64,000 nt of DNA from positions 62,001-126,000 of the forward strand of contig NZ_JAASQI010000004.1 in the NCBI RefSeq assembly GCF_011762225.1. Reading direction: 5' to 3'. The translations under genes were made by a program, and so were the position numbers. The notes beneath the pieces were generated by a model, which worked only from the letters and a program-made list of their open reading frames with translations, was not told the origin of the DNA and did not search any database. Positions 1 through 10,597 of the stretch are shown piece by piece. Source of the stretch: Pseudochelatococcus lubricantis (GTDB lineage: Bacteria > Pseudomonadota > Alphaproteobacteria > Rhizobiales > Beijerinckiaceae). Positions within the stretch are counted from its first letter, which is position 1, and each line of letters starts with the position of its first letter.

Positions 1-32
1 TCGCCATTCCGCGGGCTGCGTAAACCGCCGCC

Positions 33-1265
33 TCACCGCCCGCCGAGCGCCCGGTACACCTTGGTGCCGGCGCGCCCGGTCTGCTGCATGCCGAGCTGGC
101 GCTCGACGTCCATGATGGCGTCGCGCGTCACCGGGCCGATCTTGCCGTCCGCATCGCCGATGGCGTAGCCCTTCGCCAGCAACAGCTTTTGCAGGTGGAG
201 GCGCTGCGCGCGGGTGAGGCCGGGGTCGTCCGTGGGCCACGGCGTGCGCAGCGGCGGATAGCCGGCGAGGCGATCCGCCAGATGCGAGATGGCGAGCGCG
301 TAGGACTCCGCCTGATTATACGAATAAATCGCATCGAAGTTGCGGAACACGAGGAAGCCCGGCCCCCGGCCGCCGGCCGGCAGCAGGAGACCTGCCTCCC
401 CGCCGCCGGTCAGCGGACGTCCATCGGCGCGGGTGACGCCCCGCCGCGACCAGTCGGCGATGGCGGCCCGGTTGCGCCGTCCCGTCGGCCCGCTGTAGCC
501 GGCCGGCACCTTCACCTCGATCATCCACGGCTCGCCCGTGCGCCAGCCCGCCCGCTTGAGATAGTTGGCGGTGGACCCCAGCGCATCCGGCACGGAGCTG
601 ACGAGATCGCGCCGCCCGTCGCCATCGAAGTCCACGGCGAGACGCTGGTAGGTGCTGGGAATGAACTGCGTCTGGCCGAAGGCGCCGGCCCATGAGCCGT
701 AGAGCTTGTTCAGCTCCAGATCGCCGCGGTCGACGAGCTTGAGCGCCGCGATGAGTTCGCCGCGCCAGAAATCCCGGCGCCGCCCGCCCTCGCACACCAG
801 CGTCGCAAGCGCATGCGGCAGAAAACTGTCGCCGGCCTCACGGCCGAAATCCGTCTCCACGCCCCACACGGCGGCGATCACGTGCCTGTCGACGCCGAAC
901 TGCCGCTCGGCGGCCCGCAGCACGCTGTCGTAGCGGCGCATCATCGCCTGGCCGTCGGCGACCCGCTGGTCATCGACGAGAAAGCCGAGATAGTCCCAGA
1001 TCGGCGTCTTGAATTCCGGCTGCACTTTGGAAAGACGCAGCACCTTCTCGTCCGGCGCACTGATGTCGAGCGCTCGCGACACCACCGCCCGGCTGATGCC
1101 CGCTTTCGCCGCCGCGTCCCTCAGGTTGGCGACGCAGGCGGAAAAATTGGCGGACGCCGGCGAGGCCGTGACCGCCATAACCGCCATCGCGCCCGCCAGC
1201 GCCATGACCGCGCCTGCCGGCGAGCGGCGCCCTTCGAACCTGTCCCGCATGCGTGCCTCCATCAC
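33..1265 (-). CDS. Lytic murein transglycosylase, MltB/SLT_2 family
   Basis: A 410-residue periplasmic enzyme predicted to cleave peptidoglycan glycan strands with formation of 1,6-anhydromuramic ends. A hydrophobic signal segment lies at about residues 20-38 and ends in an ASA-like cleavage site. The SLT_2 catalytic domain follows, with the catalytic glutamate in VWGVETDFG (Glu137) and the [12 protein letters not shown] stretch typical of MltB-type enzymes. The C-terminal 55 residues form a PG_binding_1 domain ([21 protein letters not shown]). Length fits alphaproteobacterial MltB-like proteins. Two other ATG codons lie close to the N-terminus, so the exact start is uncertain by about 5 codons. 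It is divergent from the DJ-1/PfpI gene and is not in an obvious operon. Confidence 0.9.
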   Translation of the reverse strand: MMEARMRDRFEGRRSPAGAVMALAGAMAVMAVTASPASANFSACVANLRDAAAKAGISRAVVSRALDISAPDEKVLRLSKVQPEFKTPIWDYLGFLVDDQRVADGQAMMRRYDSVLRAAERQFGVDRHVIAAVWGVETDFGREAGDSFLPHALATLVCEGGRRRDFWRGELIAALKLVDRGDLELNKLYGSWAGAFGQTQFIPSTYQRLAVDFDGDGRRDLVSSVPDALGSTANYLKRAGWRTGEPWMIEVKVPAGYSGPTGRRNRAAIADWSRRGVTRADGRPLTGGGEAGLLLPAGGRGPGFLVFRNFDAIYSYNQAESYALAISHLADRLAGYPPLRTPWPTDDPGLTRAQRLHLQKLLLAKGYAIGDADGKIGPVTRDAIMDVERQLGMQQTGRAGTKVYRALGGR

Positions 1266-1398
1266 GAATCCTTTTCCATGCTGCGTGTCGTTAAAGTGTG
1301 GCGCGGATCATCGGAGAAATTCGATAACGTTTCGTCTACCATATGCGCATGCGCCGGGCCGCGGGCCTGTGGGCGTGTGTCAACAGGAGGAAAGTCCG

Positions 1399-1971
1399 AT
1401 GTCCAGAAAGCTGCTGTTCCTCGTCGGGGACTATGTCGAGGACTACGAAGTTCAGGTGCCGTTTCAGGCGCTTGCCGCCGTCGGCTATGAAGTGCATGCG
1501 GTGACGCCCGGCAAGAAGCCCGGCGAGAGCGTGAAAACCGCCATTCACGATTTCGAGGGCGCGCAGACCTACAGCGAGAAGCCCGGCCACAACTTCACGC
1601 TGAACGCCGATTTCGCGAAGGTTAATGCAGACGACTACGCCGGCCTCGTCATCCCCGGCGGCCGGGCGCCGGAATACCTGCGGCTCGATCCCGCCGTCAT
1701 CGCGCTGGTGAAGGCCTTCTCCGGCAAGCCCGTCGCGGCCGTCTGCCACGGCGCGCAGATCCTGACGGCGGCCGACGTCATCCGCGGCAAGCGCGTCTCC
1801 GCCTATCCCGCCTGCCGTCCCGAAGTGGAACAGGCCGGAGCGACCTATGCCGAGATCGCCGTAACGGAGGCGGTCACCGACGGCCTGCTGGTCACCGCCC
1901 CGGCGTGGCCCGCCCATCCGGCGTGGATCGCCCAGTTTCTCGCCGTGCTCGGGGCGAAAATAGAGCTGTGA
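1399..1971 (+). CDS. DJ-1/PfpI family protein (class I glutamine amidotransferase-like)
   Basis: A 190-residue protein of the DJ-1/ThiJ/PfpI superfamily. The nucleophile-elbow cysteine is in AAVCHGAQ (Cys116), preceded by the [12 protein letters not shown] strand-loop, and an acidic residue near Glu14/Glu17 would complete the site. Members act as stress-related hydrolases, glyoxalases or deglycases, and the exact activity cannot be read from sequence. The ATG at 1399 is chosen because CAGGAGG at 1384-1390 is well placed; the longer upstream reading frame runs back into the intergenic region. A hairpin follows the stop codon. Confidence 0.88.
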   Translation: MSRKLLFLVGDYVEDYEVQVPFQALAAVGYEVHAVTPGKKPGESVKTAIHDFEGAQTYSEKPGHNFTLNADFAKVNADDYAGLVIPGGRAPEYLRLDPAVIALVKAFSGKPVAAVCHGAQILTAADVIRGKRVSAYPACRPEVEQAGATYAEIAVTEAVTDGLLVTAPAWPAHPAWIAQFLAVLGAKIEL

Positions 1972-1997
1972 CGCGGCCTCAGCCGCGCGGATAACGG

Positions 1998-2027
1998 AAC
2001 GGGAGACGATGTCTCCCGTTTCATCTT
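1998..2027 (+). terminator. Likely Rho-independent terminator after the DJ-1/PfpI gene
   Basis: A 10-bp perfect stem (AACGGGAGAC / GTCTCCCGTT) with a 3-nt loop, followed by a T-rich tract, lies 27 bp after the stop codon and before the minC promoter region. Confidence 0.6.
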
Positions 2028-2072
2028 TGTCAACAGATGGTAAGCGGCGACGGCTCACTTTTCTGCCCTGCG

Positions 2073-2091
2073 TTAACCAAGTGGTAACCAT
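2073..2091 (+). promoter_or_regulatory. CtrA-like binding site upstream of minC
   Basis: TTAA at 2073, seven bases, then GTAACCAT: one mismatch from the CtrA consensus TTAA-N7-TTAA(C), about 45 bp upstream of the minC GTG start. A further TTAAC lies at 2106. CtrA control of min genes is reported for rhizobia; the site here is an inference from the motif. Confidence 0.4.
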
Positions 2092-2134
2092 ACTACCGCC
2101 AAATGTTAACAGCGCAGAAACCTGAAGAAGTTCC

Positions 2135-2965
2135 GTGACAGACACAGCCATTTCCTCTCCCAGCGCCGCTTCCGGCAGCCCGGCCCCGAAGTCGCAGCGC
2201 CCCACCATCCGCTTCCGCGGACGCTCGTTTCTGGCGCTGATGCTGTCGCCAGAGGCGCCGCTCGACATCTGGCTGGAAGAACTCTCCAGCCTGATCGACC
2301 GCTCGCCCGGCTTCTTCGGTGCGCGTGCCGTCATCCTCGACGTCTCGAATCTCGACCTCGACAGGGAAGGGCTCGCCGATCTCCTCGCGCGCCTCAACGA
2401 ACGCCGCATCCAGGTGATGGGCATCGAGGGCGCGAAGGAATCATGGCTCGGGCCGGGCTTTCCGCCGCTGGTGCGCGGCGGAAAGCAGGTGAACGAGGTC
2501 GACATCCCCGCACCCCGGGAAGAGGCGCCTGCGGCGGCGAAGCCGAGGGCGGAAAGCGCGCCGCCCGCCCCCGCGCCGGAGCCCGCGAACACGGCGCACA
2601 ACGCCGCTCCCATCGCCATCGCGGAAGAGACGATCCGCCCCTCCCTGCTGGTGGATCGCCCGGTGCGCTCCGGGCAGTCGATCGTTTATCCGCAGGGCGA
2701 TGTCACCATCATCGGTTCGATCGCCTCGGGGGCGGAGGTGATCGCCGGCGGCTCGATCCACGTTTACGGCGCCCTGCGCGGGCGGGCGCTCGCGGGCTGT
2801 GCCGGGCATGCTTCCGCGCGCATCTTCTGCGGCAAGCTCGAGGCCGAGCTGGTCGCCATCGATGGCCTCTACAAGACGGCGGAGGTTCTCGATTCACAAT
2901 TTCACGGACAGGCCGTTCAACTGTGGCTGGAGGGCGACGCGATCAAGATCGCGCCCCTGAACTGA
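2135..2965 (+). CDS. minC: Septum site-determining protein MinC
   Basis: A 276-residue inhibitor of FtsZ ring assembly that acts with MinD at the cell poles. The N-terminal domain (about 20-115: RGRSFLALML, VILDVSNLDLDREG) and the C-terminal right-handed beta-helix (about 170-272: RSGQSIVYPQGD, IIGSIASGAEVIAGGSIHVYG) are clear. They are joined by an Ala/Pro/Glu-rich linker of about 50 residues. The start is GTG. It is the first gene of minC-minD-minE, with 12 bp before minD. Confidence 0.95.
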   Translation: MTDTAISSPSAASGSPAPKSQRPTIRFRGRSFLALMLSPEAPLDIWLEELSSLIDRSPGFFGARAVILDVSNLDLDREGLADLLARLNERRIQVMGIEGAKESWLGPGFPPLVRGGKQVNEVDIPAPREEAPAAAKPRAESAPPAPAPEPANTAHNAAPIAIAEETIRPSLLVDRPVRSGQSIVYPQGDVTIIGSIASGAEVIAGGSIHVYGALRGRALAGCAGHASARIFCGKLEAELVAIDGLYKTAEVLDSQFHGQAVQLWLEGDAIKIAPLN

Positions 2966-2977
2966 GAGGGAAAAGAA

Positions 2978-3793
2978 ATGACCAAGGTTCTGGTCGTGAC
3001 ATCGGGTAAAGGCGGCGTCGGCAAGACGACCTCCACGGCCGCCCTCGGAGCGGCGCTGGCGCAATCGGGCCAGAGCGTCGTCGTCATCGACTTTGACGTC
3101 GGCCTGCGCAATCTCGATCTGGTGATGGGCGCGGAACGGCGCGTCGTCTATGATCTCATCAATGTCGTGCAGGGCGAGGCCAAGCTCGCGCAGGCCCTCA
3201 TCCGCGACAAGCGGGTCGAGACCCTGTCGCTGCTGCCCGCCTCCCAGACCCGCGACAAGGACGCGCTGACGGAAGAAGGCGTCGACCGGGTGATCGACGA
3301 GCTGCGCAGCAAGTTCGACTGGGTCATCTGCGACAGCCCCGCCGGCATCGAGCGCGGCCCCACGCTCGCCATGCGCCACGCCGACATCGCCGTCGTCGTC
3401 ACCAATCCGGAAGTGTCGTCGGTGCGCGACTCGGACCGCATCATCGGTGTCCTCGACTCGAAGACGCTGAAGGCCGAGCGCGGCGAGCGGGTTGACAAGC
3501 ACCTGCTGCTCACGCGCTACGATCCGGTGCGCGCCGAGCGCGGCGAGATGCTCAAGGTCGAGGACGTGCTGGAAATCCTCTCGATCCCGCTGATCGGCAT
3601 CATCCCGGAAAGCGACGAAGTGCTGCGCGCCTCGAACCTCGGCACGCCGGTGACCATCAGCAACCCGACCAGCGCACCCGCACGCGCCTATCTCGACGCC
3701 GCCCGCCGGCTGCGTGGCGAGACCGTGGAGATGACCATCCCCAGCGACAAGCGGGGCCTGTTCAACAAACTGTTCGGACGGAGGGCAGCATGA
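2978..3793 (+). CDS. minD: Septum site-determining ATPase MinD
   Basis: A 271-residue membrane-associated ParA/MinD-family ATPase that recruits MinC and oscillates under the action of MinE. The deviant Walker A motif is [10 protein letters not shown] near the N-terminus, with the signature Lys11 and Lys16. Later motifs are [14 protein letters not shown] and [11 protein letters not shown]. The last residues, [12 protein letters not shown], form the amphipathic membrane-targeting helix. A GAGGGAAAAG ribosome-binding site precedes the ATG. The stop codon overlaps minE by four bases (ATGA), implying translational coupling. Confidence 0.97.
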   Translation: MTKVLVVTSGKGGVGKTTSTAALGAALAQSGQSVVVIDFDVGLRNLDLVMGAERRVVYDLINVVQGEAKLAQALIRDKRVETLSLLPASQTRDKDALTEEGVDRVIDELRSKFDWVICDSPAGIERGPTLAMRHADIAVVVTNPEVSSVRDSDRIIGVLDSKTLKAERGERVDKHLLLTRYDPVRAERGEMLKVEDVLEILSIPLIGIIPESDEVLRASNLGTPVTISNPTSAPARAYLDAARRLRGETVEMTIPSDKRGLFNKLFGRRAA

Positions 3794-4185
3794 GTTTCTT
3801 CAAACTGTTCAACCGCCGCTCCTCCGCGCCCGTCGCGCGGGAAAGGCTGCAGATCCTGCTCGCCCACGAGCGCATCTCGACCGGCCAGTCCGACCTCGTC
3901 GCCGTGCTGCGCGAGGAAATCCTGGCCGTCATCGCCAAGCACATCCAGCTCGACAGCGACAAGGTGAAGGTGACGATGGACCGCGGCAACGCCGTCTCCA
4001 CCCTTGAGGTCGATATCGAGATCCCCTCGCATATCGCGCCGCCCGCCGCCAGGGACGCCGCGAAGAAGGACGCTGATGCGCCGGCGGCCAGGAACGCGCA
4101 GGGCGGCACGTCGAAACCCGCTGCCAAGGCGGTCTCGGACACCAAGACGGCCTCGGGCGCCCTGCCCCGCTCGGCGAGCGCCTGA
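3790..4185 (+). CDS. minE: Cell division topological specificity factor MinE, with C-terminal extension
   Basis: A 131-residue protein. Residues 1-85 contain the whole MinE fold: the N-terminal membrane/MinD-contact segment ([23 protein letters not shown]) and the topological specificity domain ([27 protein letters not shown]). MinE usually ends near residue 85-90; here about 45 extra Ala/Lys/Thr-rich residues follow that look disordered. It stimulates MinD ATPase and drives pole-to-pole oscillation. It overlaps minD by four bases. A GC-rich hairpin just after the stop has no T tract. Confidence 0.94.
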   Translation: MSFFKLFNRRSSAPVARERLQILLAHERISTGQSDLVAVLREEILAVIAKHIQLDSDKVKVTMDRGNAVSTLEVDIEIPSHIAPPAARDAAKKDADAPAARNAQGGTSKPAAKAVSDTKTASGALPRSASA

Positions 4186-4271
4186 AGGCCGGGCATCCCT
4201 CCCGGCCCGGTCCGTCGCGCCAAAGGCTTCTGCCGGAGAGGAAATTTATCGCACCACCTCGTCGCACTCCT

Positions 4272-4304
4272 CTTGTTGTTGCACCCCCGCAACACCTACA
4301 TGAG
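4272..4304 (+). promoter_or_regulatory. Predicted heat-shock (RpoH) promoter for clpB
   Basis: CTTGTT at 4272-4277, a 17-bp spacer, then CCTACATGAG at 4295-4304, which fits the alphaproteobacterial sigma-32 pattern CTTGnn-N17-CYTATnTnnG with one mismatch. It lies about 170 bp upstream of the chosen clpB start, consistent with ClpB being a classical RpoH target. Confidence 0.55.
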
Positions 4305-4472
4305 CCTCATGATCGGTTGACGCCGATCAGTGTTTTCAGCACCGTGCGGTTGCCAACTGGAACCGCGTGGAGGACATTCGACGCGGGATGCCTTGCCGGG
4401 CCAGGCGCCCTGCGGAGCGAAAAGCTCCGGAGAGCCAAGTGACGGTCGGCATTGCCGAGAGGAGCGCGATTG

Positions 4473-7088
<2,616 letters not shown>

Positions 7089-7100
7089 TCCAACCATGAG

Positions 7101-7133
7101 AAACCGGGAAGCGGCATCCGCTTCCCGGTTTTT
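7101..7133 (+). terminator. Strong terminator after clpB
   Basis: A 14-bp perfect stem with the 3-nt loop cat, then a run of Ts, 12 bp after the clpB stop. The mirror A-run also lets it act for the converging zigA transcript. Confidence 0.9.
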
Positions 7134-7141
7134 GTGGCGCC

Positions 7142-8377
7142 TCACATGGCGTCGGGCTGTCCCCAGCGCGGGAATGGGTCGGGCAGGTCGCGATAGCGGG
7201 ACGGCTCGAACGCCGTCGCATCCGCCGCGCCGACGAGGCAATCGTCGAGTGCGGCACGGATGGCGGTCTCGTCCATGCCGGTGCCGATGAACACCAGTTC
7301 CTGCCGCCGGTCGCCCCAGATCTTGTTCCAGTGGCGGCGAAAGTTCTCCCGCCATTCAGGATGATCCGGCCAGTGCTGCCGCGGGATCGCCGCCCACCAG
7401 TATCCCATGGCGGAAACGCGCGCGACCGCGCCAGCAAGCGAGAATTCGCCCACCCAGCGCGGACGGGTGGCAAGCCAGAAGTGACCCTTGGCGCGGATGA
7501 GGCCCGGCCAGGTGCGGTTGATGAAGGCGTTGAACTTTTCCGGGTGGAAGGGCCGTCGCGCACGGTAGACGAAGCTTGCGATACCGTATTCCTCCGTCTC
7601 CGGGACATGGTCGGCGAAGCCGTAGAGTTCCTTGAACCAGAGCGGGTGTTCCTGCGCTTTTTCCTCGCTGTAGAGGCCCGTGTCCAGCACCGCGCCCAGC
7701 GGCACGCGGCCGAAGTCGGTTTCCACCACACGCGCATCCGCGTTGAGCGACTTCACCACGCTGCGCACCAGCGCCAGTTGCGCGGGCGGGATGTCCGACA
7801 CCTTGTTGAGCACGATGACGTCGGCGAATTCGATCTGCTCGACCAGCAGGTCGACGATGGTGCGCTCGTCCGTTTCGCCGTTGCTCTCGCCCCGTTCACG
7901 CAGGAAATCGTTGGAGCCGTAGTCCCGCAGCAGGCTTGCGGCGTCCACCAGCGTCACCATCGTGTCGAGGCGGGCGATGTCCGACAGGCTCTCGTCGTTC
8001 TCGTCACGGAACGAGAACGTGCTGGCGACCGGCAGCGGCTCGGCGATGCCCGTGCCCTCGATCAGCAGGTAGTCGAAGCGCCCGTCTCCGGCGAGGCGGC
8101 GCACCTCCGTCAGCAGATCGTCGCGCAGGGTGCAGCAGATGCAGCCGTTCGTCATCTCGACGAGCTTCTCCTCGGTCCGGGACAGGTTGCTCCCGCCCTC
8201 GCGCACGAGATCGGCGTCGATGTTGACCTCGCTCATGTCGTTGACGATCACCGCGACGCGCCGGCCCTCGCGGTTGTTCAGGATGTGGTTGAGCAGCGTG
8301 GTTTTTCCGGCACCCAGAAACCCGGACAGGACGGTGACGGGGAGCCGCGTGTCGCCCCGGTTCTTCTCCAGCATCAT
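7142..8377 (-). CDS. zigA: Zinc metallochaperone GTPase, COG0523/CobW family (ZigA-like)
   Basis: A 411-residue G3E-family GTPase. The P-loop is [13 protein letters not shown] (18-30), the metal-binding motif is GCICC (78-82), and NKVSD is the G4 base-recognition motif. The C-terminal CobW_C domain runs from about 270. COG0523 members of this type move Zn(II) to client enzymes during zinc starvation. A Zur-like inverted repeat lies at 8389-8411, directly upstream, which supports the zinc role. Two ATGs are adjacent (8377 and 8374); the second is better spaced from the GAGG ribosome-binding site. It converges with clpB. Confidence 0.88.
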   Translation of the reverse strand: MMLEKNRGDTRLPVTVLSGFLGAGKTTLLNHILNNREGRRVAVIVNDMSEVNIDADLVREGGSNLSRTEEKLVEMTNGCICCTLRDDLLTEVRRLAGDGRFDYLLIEGTGIAEPLPVASTFSFRDENDESLSDIARLDTMVTLVDAASLLRDYGSNDFLRERGESNGETDERTIVDLLVEQIEFADVIVLNKVSDIPPAQLALVRSVVKSLNADARVVETDFGRVPLGAVLDTGLYSEEKAQEHPLWFKELYGFADHVPETEEYGIASFVYRARRPFHPEKFNAFINRTWPGLIRAKGHFWLATRPRWVGEFSLAGAVARVSAMGYWWAAIPRQHWPDHPEWRENFRRHWNKIWGDRRQELVFIGTGMDETAIRAALDDCLVGAADATAFEPSRYRDLPDPFPRWGQPDAM

Positions 8378-8388
8378 GACCTCGATAT

Positions 8389-8411
8389 GTAATGTTATAT
8401 TATTGCATAAT
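8389..8411 (-). promoter_or_regulatory. Zur-like operator upstream of the zinc metallochaperone gene
   Basis: An AT-rich imperfect inverted repeat (half-sites GTAATGTTATA and ATTATGCAATA, 7 of 11 positions symmetric) resembling the alphaproteobacterial Zur box, built around AATGTTATA. It is 12 bp upstream of the start codon, in GC-rich surroundings. Confidence 0.6.
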
Positions 8412-8535
8412 TTAATCCTTCCAGACCGATGCCGTCAATCCGGTTCGGCAAGGCTTTGCGCGGGGGCGGTTTCGTCCAAGGCGGTTCTGCGGATTTCCCC
8501 ATAGGCGCGCGCGCCGATCCGTGCGATGTGCAAGA

Positions 8536-9681
8536 ATGCAGGAACCGGAAACCGACACGCCACATACGGACATCGACATGCCTTTGACGGACAACAATCA
8601 GGCCGACGCCCAAGCGCGGGATGCTCACGTGCAGATCGGCCGTTCGGGAACGCTCGGACGCATCCACCTCAACCGCCCGAAGGCGCTCAACAGCCTGACG
8701 CTCGACATGGTGCGCCTCATCGCGGGCGCGCTCGACAGCTTCGAGGACGATGCGCAGGTCGCCGCGGTGCTCATCACCGGCGAGGGGGAGCGCGCCTTCT
8801 GCGCGGGCGGCGACATCCGCGCCCTCTATGACGGCGGGCCGGAGAACAGCGCGGCGGGCCGTCAGTTCTGGCGCGAGGAATACGTCGTCAACGCGCACAT
8901 CAAGCGTTACGGAAAACCCTATATCGCCTTCATGGACGGGATCGTCATGGGCGGCGGCGTCGGCGTGTCGGCGCACGGCAGCCATCGCATCGTCACGGAC
9001 CGCACGCGGCTCGCGATGCCGGAGACCGGCATCGGCTTCTTCCCGGACATCGGCGGCACCTGGCTGCTGTCGCGCGGCCGGGCGGATGCGGGCACGCGCG
9101 AGATCGGCACCTATCTGGCGCTCACCGGCGAGCAGATAAACGGAGCGGACGCCATCCATGCCGGCCTCGCGGACTATCTGGTGCCGGCGGCGCGGTTGGC
9201 CGCCCTCGTGGAGAGCCTGTCCGCGCTGCCCGCCACGGCGGATGCCGAAGCGGTGGCACAGGCCATCCGGATGCTGGCCACCGCTGGCGAACCCGGCCCG
9301 GTGGAACGGCACGAGACCGAGATCGATGCGGCCTTCGCCTTTGACGCGGTGGAGGAGATCGTCGCCGCGCTCGTGGCATCCGGCAGCGAATTCGCCCGCA
9401 AGACGCTCGCCACCCTGCAGACGCGCTCGCCGACGAGCCTCAAGCTGACGCTGAAGCTGCTGCGCCTCGCGCGCAACGACGCCAGCCTCGAACAGACGCT
9501 GGAGCGCGAATACGCGGCGGGGGCCGCGGTGCTCGCCGGGCACGAGTTCTATGAGGGCGTGCGTGCCGCCATCGTCGACAAGGACCGCAACCCGCGCTGG
9601 AATCCGCCCACCCTCGACGCGGTGAGCGACAGCGGCCTCGCGCAGTACTTCGTCCCCGCGCCCGAGCGCGTGTTCTCCTGA
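8536..9681 (+). CDS. Enoyl-CoA hydratase/isomerase family protein, 3-hydroxyisobutyryl-CoA hydrolase type
   Basis: About 381 residues of the crotonase fold, of the longer ECH_2 type. Diagnostic pieces are the oxyanion-hole segment AFCAGGDIRALY, the second oxyanion glycine loop MDGIVMGGGVGVS, and AMPETGIGFFPDIGGTWLLSR, which carries the Glu and Asp typical of 3-hydroxyisobutyryl-CoA hydrolase (valine degradation). The C-terminal part (ARNDASLEQTLEREY, HEFYEGVRAAIVDKD) also matches that group. The start is uncertain: GTG 8521, ATG 8536 and ATG 8578 are all in frame, and the last has a modest ACGGA upstream. It is divergent from zigA; no pathway neighbours are present. Confidence 0.85.
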   Translation: MQEPETDTPHTDIDMPLTDNNQADAQARDAHVQIGRSGTLGRIHLNRPKALNSLTLDMVRLIAGALDSFEDDAQVAAVLITGEGERAFCAGGDIRALYDGGPENSAAGRQFWREEYVVNAHIKRYGKPYIAFMDGIVMGGGVGVSAHGSHRIVTDRTRLAMPETGIGFFPDIGGTWLLSRGRADAGTREIGTYLALTGEQINGADAIHAGLADYLVPAARLAALVESLSALPATADAEAVAQAIRMLATAGEPGPVERHETEIDAAFAFDAVEEIVAALVASGSEFARKTLATLQTRSPTSLKLTLKLLRLARNDASLEQTLEREYAAGAAVLAGHEFYEGVRAAIVDKDRNPRWNPPTLDAVSDSGLAQYFVPAPERVFS

Positions 9682-9758
9682 GTCAACTCTCCCGCGCCGC
9701 CGCTGAGCCTGTCGGGCCAGCGGCGACGCCATTCGTTTCTCTCGTCGGGACCCGGCGC

Positions 9759-10517
9759 ATGCCGCAGGACAACGTGTTTTTTCTGGCGGCCTGCGTCGCC
9801 TCGTTTCTGGTTGGCCTGTCCAAGGGCGGCCTGCCGCTCATCGGCATGCTGGCGGTGCCGACACTGGCGCTGATCATGCCGGCGTTCCAGGCGGCGGCGC
9901 TGCTGCTGCCGATCTTCGTCTTCACGGACGCCATCAGCATATGGCTCTACCGCCGCCATTTCAGCCGCCGCAACCTGCTGATTCTCGTCCCCGCGGGCCT
10001 CGCCGGCGTGCTGCTCGGCTTTCTGACGGTCGCGGCCGTATCGGACGCCATGGTCGCGCTGATCGTGGGCGGGGTCGGTCTCGTGTTTTCCCTCAACTCG
10101 TGGCTCAAACGCGGCGTCGAGATGCCGCCCCGCCCGGCGGATGTGCCGCGCGGCCTGCTATGGGGCACGGCCGCCGGCTTCACCAGCTTTCTGTCGCACG
10201 CCGGCGGGCCGCCTTATCAGATTTATGTCCTGCCGCAAAAGCTCGACAAGCTGACCTTCGTCGGCACGACGACGATCGTCTTCGCCGCGATCAACGCCGC
10301 CAAGGTCGTGCCGTTCTGGATGCTGTCGCCGTTGTCCGGCGACCAGTTGCGACTGGTGGCATGGCTGCTGCCCACAGCCATCCTCGGCGCGGTGGCCGGC
10401 CGGCGGGCGCTGAACGTCATCCCGGAAAAGACCTTCTATGCCCTTGTCGAGGTGGGCCTGTTCGTGGTGTCGCTGATGCTCTGCTACACCGCCATCGCGG
10501 ATTTCGCCAGCCGCTGA
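9759..10517 (+). CDS. Sulfite exporter TauE/SafE (TSUP) family permease
   Basis: A 252-residue inner-membrane protein with roughly seven to eight hydrophobic segments and the family landmark LSKGGLPLIGMLAVPTLAL near the N-terminus, plus SHAGGPPYQIYVLPQKLDK in the second half. TSUP proteins move sulfite, sulfoacetate or other organic anions, and the substrate cannot be inferred. It lies 77 bp after the hydrolase gene on the same strand, so co-transcription is possible, and converges with the giant phosphoesterase gene. Confidence 0.87.
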   Translation: MPQDNVFFLAACVASFLVGLSKGGLPLIGMLAVPTLALIMPAFQAAALLLPIFVFTDAISIWLYRRHFSRRNLLILVPAGLAGVLLGFLTVAAVSDAMVALIVGGVGLVFSLNSWLKRGVEMPPRPADVPRGLLWGTAAGFTSFLSHAGGPPYQIYVLPQKLDKLTFVGTTTIVFAAINAAKVVPFWMLSPLSGDQLRLVAWLLPTAILGAVAGRRALNVIPEKTFYALVEVGLFVVSLMLCYTAIADFASR

Positions 10518-10533
10518 CTCCGCCCTTACAATG

Positions 10534-10566
10534 AAAAGAAAAGGCGGGGCACTTGCGTGCCCCGCC
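10534..10566 (-). terminator. Terminator of the RTX phosphoesterase gene
   Basis: Read on the minus strand, a 10-bp perfect stem (GGCGGGGCAC / GTGCCCCGCC) with a 4-nt loop is followed by a T-rich tract. It sits 32 bp after the stop of the 1865-residue gene. Confidence 0.85.
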
Positions 10567-10597
10567 GATGTCTTGTCGCTGGATCAGGCGTCTGCCG

